Below are positions 1 to 6,119 of a DNA stretch of 6,119 nucleotides, piece after piece; positions within the stretch are counted from its first letter, which is position 1; the number at the start of each line of letters is the position of its first letter. The stretch is taken from assembly GCA_003142495.1 (NCBI GenBank), contig PLMM01000115.1:2072-8190 (forward strand), written 5' to 3'. The translations under genes and the position numbers were made by a program. The notes beneath the pieces were generated by a model, which did not search any database, was not told the DNA's origin, and saw only the letters and a program-made list of their open reading frames with translations. The DNA comes from Gemmatimonadota bacterium. GTDB lineage: Bacteria > Gemmatimonadota > Gemmatimonadetes > Gemmatimonadales > Gemmatimonadaceae.

Positions 1-194
1 TCCTTGCTCAGCGTCAGCGTCTCGAGGACGACGGCGTTGAGCGCCGCGAGGGAGAGCGCAGCGGTGCCGAGGACGGCGAGGCTGAGCATCATCTCTGTCT
101 TGAGAGACGCGCGGAGCTTCAGCGGCCCGACTTCTGTCGGTGCGCTGGTGCCCTCGATGGGGCGTGACGGTGTTGGCGTAACGGCAGTAGTCAT
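1..194 (-). CDS. N-terminal part of a membrane protein, probably a sensor histidine kinase (partial)
   Basis: The first 64 residues are visible and the gene runs off the left edge. The protein starts with a Thr/Pro-rich stretch of about 24 residues. A basic segment follows (KLRASLK, about residues 25-31), then one hydrophobic helix (about 35-56, rich in Leu and Ala). This short basic cytoplasmic tail followed by a first TM helix is common at the N-terminus of HAMP-type sensor kinases. It also lies directly downstream of an NtrC-type regulator on the same strand. The kinase assignment is therefore inferred from context, because no catalytic motif is in view. A methyl-accepting protein or another single-TM protein is also possible. 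I chose the ATG at 194 because no ATG, GTG or TTG lies in frame in the preceding roughly 70 bases. There is no clear Shine-Dalgarno sequence. The second in-frame ATG pair (codons 35-36) would cut into the hydrophobic helix. Confidence 0.6.
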   Translation of the reverse strand, partial: MTTAVTPTPSRPIEGTSAPTEVGPLKLRASLKTEMMLSLAVLGTAALSLAALNAVVLETLTLSK

Positions 195-289
195 AGTCGG
201 TTGAACAGAGGACGCGTCAGGAGGCCCTGCGTTGCGCGTGTCACCAACCAGCGGGGGAAACGGCGATGGGGTGGGACGCTTGGTGTAGG
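195..289. other. Short intergenic gap, no signal recognised
   Basis: This 95 bp lies between the response regulator stop and the start of the next minus-strand gene. I looked for -35/-10 pairs, a sigma54 -24/-12 element and a hairpin followed by a T run, and found none that was convincing. The downstream gene may be transcribed with the regulator. Confidence 0.5.
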
Positions 290-1669
290 TCACGTGTCCG
301 CGACTCCGTAACGAGAGAGCTTCCGGTAGAGCGTCGATGGATCGATGCCGAGGACGTCGGCTGCGCGGCTCTTATTGCCGCCTTCGCACTGGAGCACCCA
401 CATGATGTACGCCCGCTCGATCACATCGAGGGCGGGATTGGCATTGGGCGGACGGTCGGCGATCAGCGGCTCGGGCTTGCGCTCGGTGACGCGCTCGGGG
501 AGCGCGCCCACCTCGATCATCGGGCCGTTCGAGAGGATCATCGCGCGCTCGAGAGCGTTCTCGAGCTCGCGAACGTTGCCGGGCCACGAGTACGCGAGCA
601 TCGCGTCGAGCGCTTCGTCGGTGAGGCGTTTGCTCTCCTCGCCGCGCTGCAGCGCACCGCGCAGCAGGAAGGCATCGATGAGCAGCGGCACGTCGTCGCG
701 GCGCTGGCGCAGCGGCGGGAGATGCAGCGCGAAGACGTTGAGACGATAGAAGAGATCTTCGCGGAAGGTGCCACGCTTCATCTCCTCTTCGAGATCGCGA
801 TTGGTCGCGGCGAGGATGCGCGTGTCGATCGCGACGGGCTCGGTGCCACCGACGGGGATGACCTCGCGCTGCTGCAGCACGCGCAGGAGCTTCACCTGCG
901 TCGCCTGCGTGGTCTCGCCGATCTCGTCGAGGAAGAACGTTCCCTTGGACGCGGCCTCGAAGAGACCGCGCTTGTCCTTCACGGCGCCGGTGAACGAGCC
1001 TTTCATGTGCCCGAACAGCTCGCTCTCGAGTAGGCTCTCGGGGAGCGCGCCGCAGTTGATCGAGTTGAAGGTGCCCTCCGTGCGCTGCGACAGCTCGTGG
1101 ATGTAGCGCGCAATGACTTCCTTACCCGTTCCCGATTCGCCCTGAATGAGAACGATCGAATCTGTTGGCGCGACCGTCTCGGCGAGTCGAAGCACGCTCA
1201 GCCACGCCTTGCTGCGGCCGACCGGCGCGCTGACCCCGTTCTGTCCCTGCCGCTTGATCTCCTGCTTCAGCGACAGGTTCTCAACCTTCAGCTGCCGATG
1301 CTCGACCGCGCGCCGCAGAATGGCGATGATCTCGTCGTTGACGAAGGGCTTCTGGATGTAATGGTACGCTCCCTCGTTCACCGCCTGGATCGCGGAGCGA
1401 AGATCGGCCTGCGCGGTCATGAGGATCACGGGGACGAGCGGATCCTTCGCGCGCGCGGCGGAGAGAATCTCGAGACCGCCGACGTTCGGCATGCGCACAT
1501 CGGAGAGCACGATGTCGGGATCGAGCGCGGCGATCTGCTCGAGCCCCTGCTTCCCTCCGAGCGCCACGTACGGCGTGAAGCCCTCGTTCTTGAGCAGGAT
1601 CTTGAGGGTCTCGAGAATTCCGGTCTCGTCATCGACGATGAGGACGGACGGGCTGCCAGTGGCCATCAT
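290..1669 (-). CDS. NtrC-family sigma54-dependent response regulator (PilR-like)
   Basis: This 459-residue protein is a phosphorylation-controlled activator of sigma54 RNA polymerase. The receiver domain (about 8-122) has acidic residues D13/D14, phospho-acceptor D57, T85 and K107. The AAA+ domain (about 149-378) has Walker A GESGTGKE (177-184), the sigma54-contact loop GSFTGA (224-229), Walker B with D248/E249, the arginine-finger region FREDLFYRLN (302-311) and sensor II WPGNVREL (362-369). A Fis-type helix-turn-helix closes the protein (about 416-455, with NKSRAADVLGI and STLYRKL). The length is normal for NtrC/PilR/AtoC proteins. I chose the ATG at 1669 because it overlaps the kinase stop (ATGA) and has GGAG 8 nt upstream; the ATG at 1666 is the next codon. 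The kinase upstream is the obvious phosphodonor. The PilR identity, meaning control of type IV pilin genes, is inferred from the partner's architecture, and no pilus gene is in view. The only oddity is Ser instead of Ala in the GAFTGA loop. Confidence 0.95.
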   Translation of the reverse strand: MMATGSPSVLIVDDETGILETLKILLKNEGFTPYVALGGKQGLEQIAALDPDIVLSDVRMPNVGGLEILSAARAKDPLVPVILMTAQADLRSAIQAVNEGAYHYIQKPFVNDEIIAILRRAVEHRQLKVENLSLKQEIKRQGQNGVSAPVGRSKAWLSVLRLAETVAPTDSIVLIQGESGTGKEVIARYIHELSQRTEGTFNSINCGALPESLLESELFGHMKGSFTGAVKDKRGLFEAASKGTFFLDEIGETTQATQVKLLRVLQQREVIPVGGTEPVAIDTRILAATNRDLEEEMKRGTFREDLFYRLNVFALHLPPLRQRRDDVPLLIDAFLLRGALQRGEESKRLTDEALDAMLAYSWPGNVRELENALERAMILSNGPMIEVGALPERVTERKPEPLIADRPPNANPALDVIERAYIMWVLQCEGGNKSRAADVLGIDPSTLYRKLSRYGVADT

Positions 1670-3312
1670 GCGACGTTCTCCACGGGAATGCGCTGCTGAA
1701 TCTGCGGCAGCAGAACGGTGAAGCGCGTGCCTTTCGGGCTCGAGTCCATGAACACGAAGCCGCGGTGCGCCTCGATCGCGCGGTGCACGATCGGGAGACC
1801 GAGGCCGGTGCCGCCGGTTTTCGTCGTGAAGAACGGATCGAAGACGCGCTCGCGCAGCTCGATCGGAATTCCGGGACCGTTGTCGGAGACGCGGAGCGCG
1901 ACGGCGCTCACCTCGAAGGGAACGCCCGTGGGGATCTGCTCGGCGTTGAGCCGCGACACCTCGACGGTGACTCGGCCCGTGTTGATCGGCGCGGCCTGCA
2001 CGGCGTTGAGCGTGATGTTGAAGATCGCGCGATGGAGCAGATCCTCGTCGCCTTCCACGAGCAGCGGCTCGGTCGGGACCACACACGTCACCGTGACGCC
2101 GGCCTTGCGATCGGGGTGCGTGTCGGCGAGACGCACCGCCGCCTGCGCGACCTCGCCCATGTTCACGCGCTCGCCGCGCGTGACGCGAACGCGCGCGAAG
2201 TCGAGAAACTCGGAAAGCAATCGCGAGAGCCGATCGGACTCGCGCACGATGAGCGTTGCGAGAACCCTCTCGTCGTCCGTCGCGCGAGTACGCGAGCCCA
2301 GTTGCTCGACCGCGCTGCGGATCGACGCGAGCGGATTCTTGATCTCGTGAGCGAGCGACGCGCTCAGCTCCGCCACGGCCTCGAGGCGCTCGGCGCGGAG
2401 CCGCAGCTCCTCGAGGCGCTTGTTGTCCGAGATGTCCTGGAAGATCACGGTGGCGGACATGTTGCCGGGCGCGCCGTCGGCACTCATCGTCGTCGTCGTG
2501 AAGCCGATCGGGAAGGTGCGGCCGCTCACCGTGATCGCCGCCTCGCCGCGAGTGACGCGCGCGTGCCCATGCACCGCCTTCTCGAGGGCGGCGGTGAGCG
2601 CGGGCGCGCTCGCGCTGACTATTTCCTTGATGTTCGCACCGCGCACCAATTCGTCGTCGAAGCCAATGAGCTTGCCGGCCATCGAGTTGGCGAAGAGGAT
2701 GCGCCCCTGCACGTCGATCGTGATGATGCCGCTGCGGATGTTCTTGAGCACGTCCTCCGCCTGCAGCTTGACGACGACGAGCTGCTGCGCGAGCGCCTCG
2801 CGATTGACGCCGGCTTCCTGCAGCCGCGCGCCGAGATAGGCGACGCCGAGCGCGGTGACGGCGAAGACGCCGAGCTGGAGAATGACGGGCATGCCGAGCG
2901 ACGTGCCCTGGAGCACGATGACGTCGGCGAAGTAGAGGACGTTGCCGAGCGCGGCGATGAGGAGGCCGCCGCCAACTGGGAGCAGGAGCGACGCGCACGC
3001 CGTCGCGAGGATGTAGAGCGCGGCGAAGGGGGAGAGCGAACCGCCGGTGACGTGCACGATCGTCGTGATGAGCGCGACGTCGAAGAGCGACTGAGTGTAG
3101 TAGAAGCCGCGCGCGACCAGATTGCGGTAGGCGAGGGCGAACCAGGCGGAAACCGAGGTGAAGGCGACGGCGGCGAAGAAGGCGAGCGTGGCCAGGAGGG
3201 TATCGCGCGCGTCGGCGCCGTGCCACGAGAAGACGGCCGCGAGGAAGATCGCGGCCGCCAGCGAGAGGCGCCCAATGTAGATGTAGCGGAGAACGCGGCG
3301 GGGCTCGACCAT
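1666..3312 (-). CDS. Six-TM PAS sensor histidine kinase (PilS-like)
   Basis: This 548-residue membrane kinase autophosphorylates on His and is expected to pass phosphate to D57 of the overlapping regulator gene. The N-terminal basic RRVLRYIYIGR segment leads into about six hydrophobic helices (roughly 10-30, 38-60, 74-90, 94-111, 114-134, 142-160), with no large periplasmic domain. A linker leads to a PAS domain (about 184-295). The HisKA H-box is ASLAHEIKNPLASIR with H322. The HATPase domain has an N-box (N432/N436), G1 DNGPGI (477-482), an F-box FDPFFTTK (491-498) and G2 GTGLGLPI (501-508), so it looks fully active. A short N-terminus with six TM helices, then PAS and kinase, is the PilS layout. 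AtoS/ZraS-type kinases instead have a periplasmic sensor. The ligand cannot be read from the sequence. The ATG at 3312 was chosen although its Shine-Dalgarno is weak. The frame is open further to a TTG at 3372, but that would add 20 non-conserved residues before the typical start. Confidence 0.93.
   Translation of the reverse strand: MVEPRRVLRYIYIGRLSLAAAIFLAAVFSWHGADARDTLLATLAFFAAVAFTSVSAWFALAYRNLVARGFYYTQSLFDVALITTIVHVTGGSLSPFAALYILATACASLLLPVGGGLLIAALGNVLYFADVIVLQGTSLGMPVILQLGVFAVTALGVAYLGARLQEAGVNREALAQQLVVVKLQAEDVLKNIRSGIITIDVQGRILFANSMAGKLIGFDDELVRGANIKEIVSASAPALTAALEKAVHGHARVTRGEAAITVSGRTFPIGFTTTTMSADGAPGNMSATVIFQDISDNKRLEELRLRAERLEAVAELSASLAHEIKNPLASIRSAVEQLGSRTRATDDERVLATLIVRESDRLSRLLSEFLDFARVRVTRGERVNMGEVAQAAVRLADTHPDRKAGVTVTCVVPTEPLLVEGDEDLLHRAIFNITLNAVQAAPINTGRVTVEVSRLNAEQIPTGVPFEVSAVALRVSDNGPGIPIELRERVFDPFFTTKTGGTGLGLPIVHRAIEAHRGFVFMDSSPKGTRFTVLLPQIQQRIPVENVA
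1676..1681 (-). promoter_or_regulatory. Ribosome binding site of the response regulator
   Basis: The minus strand reads GGAGAA here, inside the last codons of the kinase gene. GGAG ends 8 nt before the ATG at 1669, which supports that start over the ATG at 1666. Together with the ATGA overlap it suggests translational coupling of kinase and regulator. Confidence 0.6.
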
Positions 3313-3434
3313 TAAATCCGGGCGGACGCTCGTATTGCAGGGGGGCACGGCAGGGTCGCTCGCAAAGCGCAAGAGTTCCGGTAGCCCGCCGATCAGTGCA
3401 TTTTGCTATACCTGGACGACGACCCACTCCTTCA
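3313..3434. promoter_or_regulatory. Divergent intergenic region between the kinase and the CorC-type gene
   Basis: This 122 bp region separates the two divergent transcription units, so it must hold promoters for the minus-strand signalling operon and the plus-strand transporter/arfB operon. The plus-strand side has an extended -10-like element, listed separately. On the minus-strand side I saw no convincing sigma70 or sigma54 promoter. No operator-like palindrome stood out. Confidence 0.5.
3404..3412 (+). promoter_or_regulatory. Possible extended -10 promoter element for the CorC-type gene
   Basis: TGCTATACC matches the extended -10 pattern (TGnTATAAT) in an otherwise GC-rich region. It would place transcription start near 3419, giving a leader of about 16 nt before the ATG at 3435. 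No good -35 hexamer lies 16-18 bp upstream, which is tolerated for extended -10 promoters. This is pattern matching only. Confidence 0.35.
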
Positions 3435-4799
3435 ATGAGTTACGTGGAGAATACAGTTGTCGCGCTGACGGCGGGCGCGATCGTGCTGCGACTCATCGCT
3501 GTGATGGTGATCGTGCTGGCCAATGCCTTTTTCGTGGCGGCCGAGCTCTCGCTGGTGAGCGCACGGCGCTCGCGCATTGATGCGCTGGCGGCGCGGGGAG
3601 ACCGGAGCGCGAAGCTCGTGCAGGAGACGGCCAACGACATCCCGCGCTACCTGTCCGCGGTGCAGCTCGGGGTCACGCTCGCCTCGCTTGCGCTGGGGTG
3701 GGTGGGAGAGGCGACGGTGGCGTCGCTGATCGCGGCGCTCGTGGCGAAGCTGGGCTTCGGGTCTGCGCCGGTGATCTCGCACGCGGCGGCGACGGTGATC
3801 GTCGCCTTCGTCACGATCACCTTCCTGCACATCGTGATCGGCGAGCTGGTACCGAAGTCGATTGCCTACGCGAATCCCGAGGCGACGAGCCGGTGGCTGG
3901 TGCGGCCGCTCCGCTGGTTCGCGAAGCTCGCGCTTCCGGTGACCTATCTGCTCAACGGCGCGGCGAATGCGCTGCTCAAGTTGCTGGGAGTGACGCAGGT
4001 GACGGACAGCGACCGCGCGCACTCGCCCGAGGAGCTGCGGCTGCTCGTGATGCAAACACGGAGGCACGGGCTGCTAAACGAGAGCGACACGCAGATGCTC
4101 GCGGGCGTCTTCGACTTTCATCAGAAGAAGGCGCGCGATGTGATGCGGCCGCGCACGGAGATCGTCGCGATCCCGATTACGGCGACGCAGGAAGAGGTGT
4201 GGGCGGTGGTGCGGCAGGAGCGCTACTCGCGCTACCCGATCTACGGCGAAGATCTCGACGATCTCGTGGGTGTGTTTCTCGCGAAGGATCTCTGGCTTTA
4301 CGACGGAGCGCAGCCGTTTACGGTGCAGCAGTTCGTGCGCGAGGCGCTCTACATACCGGATACGCGGGCGGCGGAGCGCGTGCTCGATGATCTGCGGAAG
4401 ACGCGCGCGCACATGGCGATCGTGCTCGACGAGTTCGGGGGAACGGCGGGGATCGTGACGATGGAGGATCTCGTGGAGGAGGTGATCGGCGACATTGCGG
4501 ACGAGTACGACGTGGCACAGCGCGAGGCGCTGGAGATGAACGGCGTGCTGGAGCTATCGGGCTCGCTGTCGCTGATCGACGTGCGCTCCGATCACGGCGT
4601 GAAGATTCCCGAGGGAAGCTGGTCCACGCTCGGCGGCTACGTCTTCTCGCGGATCGGGAGGCTGCCGCGCGTTGGGGATCGGGTGCCGTACAGCGGCGGC
4701 GAGCTCGAGGTGGTGGCGATGGACTCGCGTCGCGTGGCCGCGGTGCGCGTGCATCGCACGCCGGAGGCGATCACGGCGCGGGAGGGCGGCGCGACGTGA
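3435..4799 (+). CDS. HlyC/CorC (CNNM-CBS) family membrane ion transporter
   Basis: This 454-residue inner-membrane protein is complete. The N-terminal CNNM (DUF21) domain covers about residues 1-190. It has three or more hydrophobic helices (about 10-37, 75-105, 115-137), the signature NAFFVAAELSLVSARR (30-45) and GELVPKSIA (136-144). A CBS pair follows (about 236-358), starting with VMRPRTEIVAI (236-246) and ending with DEFGGTAGIVTMEDLVEEV (332-350). The C-terminal CorC_HlyC domain (about 370-445) is the usual accessory module. Known relatives are linked to Mg2+/Co2+ efflux or Mg2+ homeostasis, with CBS domains that bind adenine nucleotides. The name hemolysin is historical and gives no evidence of toxicity. 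The substrate here is not proven. I chose the ATG at 3435, which begins the typical short N-terminus. The frame extends to a GTG at 3396, but that lies upstream of the likely promoter element. No clear Shine-Dalgarno precedes the ATG. The stop overlaps arfB by 4 bp. Confidence 0.93.
   Translation: MSYVENTVVALTAGAIVLRLIAVMVIVLANAFFVAAELSLVSARRSRIDALAARGDRSAKLVQETANDIPRYLSAVQLGVTLASLALGWVGEATVASLIAALVAKLGFGSAPVISHAAATVIVAFVTITFLHIVIGELVPKSIAYANPEATSRWLVRPLRWFAKLALPVTYLLNGAANALLKLLGVTQVTDSDRAHSPEELRLLVMQTRRHGLLNESDTQMLAGVFDFHQKKARDVMRPRTEIVAIPITATQEEVWAVVRQERYSRYPIYGEDLDDLVGVFLAKDLWLYDGAQPFTVQQFVREALYIPDTRAAERVLDDLRKTRAHMAIVLDEFGGTAGIVTMEDLVEEVIGDIADEYDVAQREALEMNGVLELSGSLSLIDVRSDHGVKIPEGSWSTLGGYVFSRIGRLPRVGDRVPYSGGELEVVAMDSRRVAAVRVHRTPEAITAREGGAT
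4780..4786 (+). promoter_or_regulatory. Ribosome binding site of arfB
   Basis: GGGAGGG lies within the last codons of the transporter gene, 9 nt before the GTG at 4796. It decides in favour of this GTG start and suggests arfB is translated from the same mRNA. Confidence 0.6.
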
Positions 4800-5224
4800 G
4801 CGACGCGCTCGAGGTGACGAGCGAGGTCTCGATTCCGCGCGACGAGCTTTCGATTCGCGCGAGCAGATCGGGGGGTGCGGGCGGCCAGCACGTGAATACA
4901 TCGTCGACGCGGATCGAGCTACTCTGGAACATCGCGGGCACGCGCGCGCTGCCGGAGAGCGTGCGCGACGGCGTGCTGCATCGGCTCGAAAAGCGCACGA
5001 ATGCCGATGGCTTCATCCGCATCGTGTCGAGCGAGCATCGGAGTCAGCTGCGCAATCGCGAGGCGGCGGAGGAGCGGCTCGCGAAGCTCGTGCGCGGCGC
5101 GCTGACGGTGCCGCGAGCGCGGAGGAAGACCGCGCCCACGCGCGCATCGAAAGAGGCTCGGCTCCAGTCGAAGAAGCGGCGCGCCGAGATCAAGAAGCGG
5201 CGCGCGAGTAGCGACTTCGAGTAG
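4796..5224 (+). CDS. arfB: Alternative ribosome-rescue factor B, GGQ peptidyl-tRNA hydrolase
   Basis: This is a 142-residue protein, close in size to E. coli ArfB (YaeJ, about 140). ArfB binds ribosomes stalled on truncated mRNA and hydrolyses the peptidyl-tRNA. The catalytic loop RSGGAGGQHVNTSSTRI has the GGQ at residues 29-31. The class-I release-factor-like catalytic domain covers about 10-105. The very basic tail (about 107-137) carries KTAPTRASKEARLQSKK, the type of C-terminal helix that in ArfB enters the empty mRNA channel. There is no stop-codon recognition domain, which rules out RF1 and RF2. The basic tail with its PTRxSK motif separates it from other GGQ stand-alone proteins. The start is a GTG that overlaps the transporter's TGA (GTGA), with a good Shine-Dalgarno sequence upstream. 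The stop TAG is 2 bp from the end of the convergent minus-strand gene. ArfB acts in the cytosol, so the link with the transporter is probably only co-transcription. Confidence 0.95.
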   Translation: MSDALEVTSEVSIPRDELSIRASRSGGAGGQHVNTSSTRIELLWNIAGTRALPESVRDGVLHRLEKRTNADGFIRIVSSEHRSQLRNREAAEERLAKLVRGALTVPRARRKTAPTRASKEARLQSKKRRAEIKKRRASSDFE

Positions 5225-5226
5225 CA

Positions 5227-5766
5227 CTATCGAACGAAGATCTCCTTCTGCATCCCGATGCTTCCCTTCGGGTCGCCGGCCCATGCGACGAGATCAGTGG
5301 CGGCGCGACCGGCTGGATAGTCGATCGGAAAGCGCCTGAGCGCGAGCATGTGCGGCTGAGCGGATAAATTGCTCACCGATATCACGTGGTGCCCGCGAGT
5401 AATCTCGCGCGACAGCACGAAGTCGTAGTCGACGAGATCGATCGCGAGATCCGCGGCGGGGAGAGCGCCGGTGTGCGATTATGGCGTGACTACGAATCCC
5501 TTGGCCATTCCCTTCGCGTAGTGGCGCGCGGGATCAGGAGCGGGCATCTCGCAGTAGCGAGGATAGCTTCCCGGCTCGAGCACGAGCGTCGCATTTGTGT
5601 TTTCACCCGGCATCGACGCATTCGGGCCGCCCATGTCGAAGGCACAATCGGTGGCGACGACGGTCACTACATTCGGCTTCGCGGATCGCACGGCGCCAGT
5701 CGAGATCGCAACCAGCGATGCAATCGCGAGCACGCGCGCGCACATCGAGGAAAAGCTGTGGGCCAT
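5227..5766 (-). pseudogene. Broken secreted cupredoxin-like (two-domain) protein gene
   Basis: The reading frame from the ATG at 5766 gives 95 residues and stops at a TAA (5479-5481). The same frame continues for 83 more recognisable residues to a TAG at 5227. Segment 1 has a signal-peptide-like N-terminus (hydrophobic core about 11-25), then NVVTVVATDCAFD, GGPNASMPGENTNAT, LEPGSY and a C72-H82-M87 spacing ending in AKGMAKGFVVTP. Segment 2 reads DLVDYDFVLSREITRGHHV, QPHMLALRRF, ATDLVAWAG and GMQKEIFV. Both segments resemble one cupredoxin-like repeat that I recall from Gemmatimonadota proteins, in which each repeat is about 100 residues. Here segment 1 seems to lack its middle (the LVN...HH part) and segment 2 lacks its Cys/His part. 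In-frame stop plus deletions suggest a pseudogene. Alternatively segment 1 (5479-5766) is still made as a 95-residue exported protein. The gene starts 5 nt after the membrane protein stop, with no clear Shine-Dalgarno. Confidence 0.6.
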
Positions 5767-5771
5767 TTCGA

Positions 5772-6119
5772 CTAGAGGGGTTCGGGAGCTTGCTCGTCGC
5801 CCGGCATCGGGACGATTGGCGATTCGTTCCCGGTACCGGGAGTGTGCGGAACTCTGTACCAATACGCAACCGCCGCGAGGAAAACGCCGACCATGATTCG
5901 TGCACCGACTCGCAATCCCACCGCATCGATGGTGAAGGTTTCGACGAGCGCTTTGTAGCCTGCGTAGAATGCGAGACCGAGACCTGCGGCGCGCCAAAGT
6001 CCGACGCGGCGATAGCGGCCGGCGAAGATGAGAGCGAGCCCGGCGAGCGCGTAGTAGATGATGAGCGCGAAGGAGGACGTGTCGGCCGACCAGGCGTCGA
6101 CGAGCTCTTGCCGGATCCA
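5772..6119 (-). CDS. C-terminal part of a polytopic membrane protein, DUF2339-like (partial)
   Basis: The last 115 residues are visible and the start lies beyond the right edge. Three hydrophobic helices can be seen: about 17-34 (FALIIYYALAGLALIFAG), 41-58 and 68-87. Basic residues between helices 1 and 2 (RYRR) suggest a cytoplasmic loop. The tail of about 26 residues is Pro/Glu-rich and hydrophilic. The pattern of a YYAL helix, an RRxGLWRAAG segment, a YKALVE motif and a closing VGVFLAAVAYWYR helix resembles the end of DUF2339 multi-TM proteins, whose function is unknown. That family call is from memory and is moderate in confidence; another multi-TM integral membrane family is possible. 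It is followed after 5 nt by the broken cupredoxin-like gene and is probably co-transcribed with it. Confidence 0.7.
   Translation of the reverse strand, partial: WIRQELVDAWSADTSSFALIIYYALAGLALIFAGRYRRVGLWRAAGLGLAFYAGYKALVETFTIDAVGLRVGARIMVGVFLAAVAYWYRVPHTPGTGNESPIVPMPGDEQAPEPL

Noticed and set aside
266..1033. Plus-strand open frame of 255 codons opposite the regulator's AAA+ domain.
   Set aside because: It is the antisense of conserved AAA+ and Fis motifs, with no family features of its own.
1765..3315. Long plus-strand open frame (516 codons) opposite the kinase gene.
   Set aside because: Its composition (Arg, Glu, Ala, Asp repeats) is typical of antisense frames in GC-rich DNA. It has no recognisable motif and lies fully over a well-supported gene.
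3313..3372. Possible sigma54 promoter (TGCCGTG...CTGCA on the minus strand) or an upstream TTG start for the kinase.
   Set aside because: The GG of the -24 element is missing and the spacing is one base too long. The TTG adds 20 residues with no typical features before a normal kinase N-terminus.
1670..3427. The response regulator's reading frame stays open upstream through the whole kinase gene, as if it were a 1045-residue fusion.
   Set aside because: The extension is Arg/Ala-rich shadow sequence with no domain. The kinase is in another frame of the same strand with full motifs, and the regulator has its own ATG, Shine-Dalgarno and ATGA overlap.
3396..3434. GTG start for the transporter, 13 codons upstream.
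   Set aside because: It would put the start upstream of the likely -10 element and add residues not typical of CNNM proteins.
5250..5273. Small inverted repeats (GCATC/GATGC and CCC/GGG around TTC) after arfB, as a terminator.
   Set aside because: The first has only a 2-base loop, the second has a stem of 2-3 pairs, and neither is followed by a T run.

Overview
The window is GC-rich, densely packed bacterial chromosome. It is probably from a Gemmatimonadota-like lineage. That guess rests on the codon bias, on Gram-negative-style signalling genes, and on a double cupredoxin-like secreted protein of a kind I recall from Gemmatimonadota genomes. I could not test the taxonomy.

Layout. Positions 1-3312 are a minus-strand signalling block. 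A six-helix membrane sensor histidine kinase (1666-3312) is transcribed first. Its stop overlaps the start of an NtrC-family, sigma54-dependent response regulator (290-1669) in an ATGA junction. After a 95 bp gap comes the start of a further membrane protein (1-194), which runs off the window and is plausibly a second sensor kinase. The kinase/regulator pair has the PilS/PilR architecture: six-TM sensor, PAS, HisKA and HATPase, paired with REC, AAA+ and Fis-HTH.

Positions 3313-3434 are a 122 bp divergent promoter region. Plus-strand genes follow: a CNNM/CBS/CorC-type membrane ion transporter (3435-4799), then arfB, a GGQ peptidyl-tRNA hydrolase that rescues stalled ribosomes (4796-5224). These two overlap by 4 bp and look translationally coupled.

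Positions 5227-6119 are minus strand and converge on arfB with only 2 bp between the gene ends. They hold the C-terminus of a polytopic membrane protein resembling DUF2339 (5772-6119, partial). Five bp after it comes a decayed secreted cupredoxin-like gene (5227-5766), with an in-frame TAA in the middle and apparent internal deletions in both of its domains.

No RNA gene, mobile element, CRISPR array or phage feature was found, and no gene-free stretch exceeds 122 bp. The sequence does not support a new multi-gene system here. The most unusual element is the broken or half-domain cupredoxin locus.
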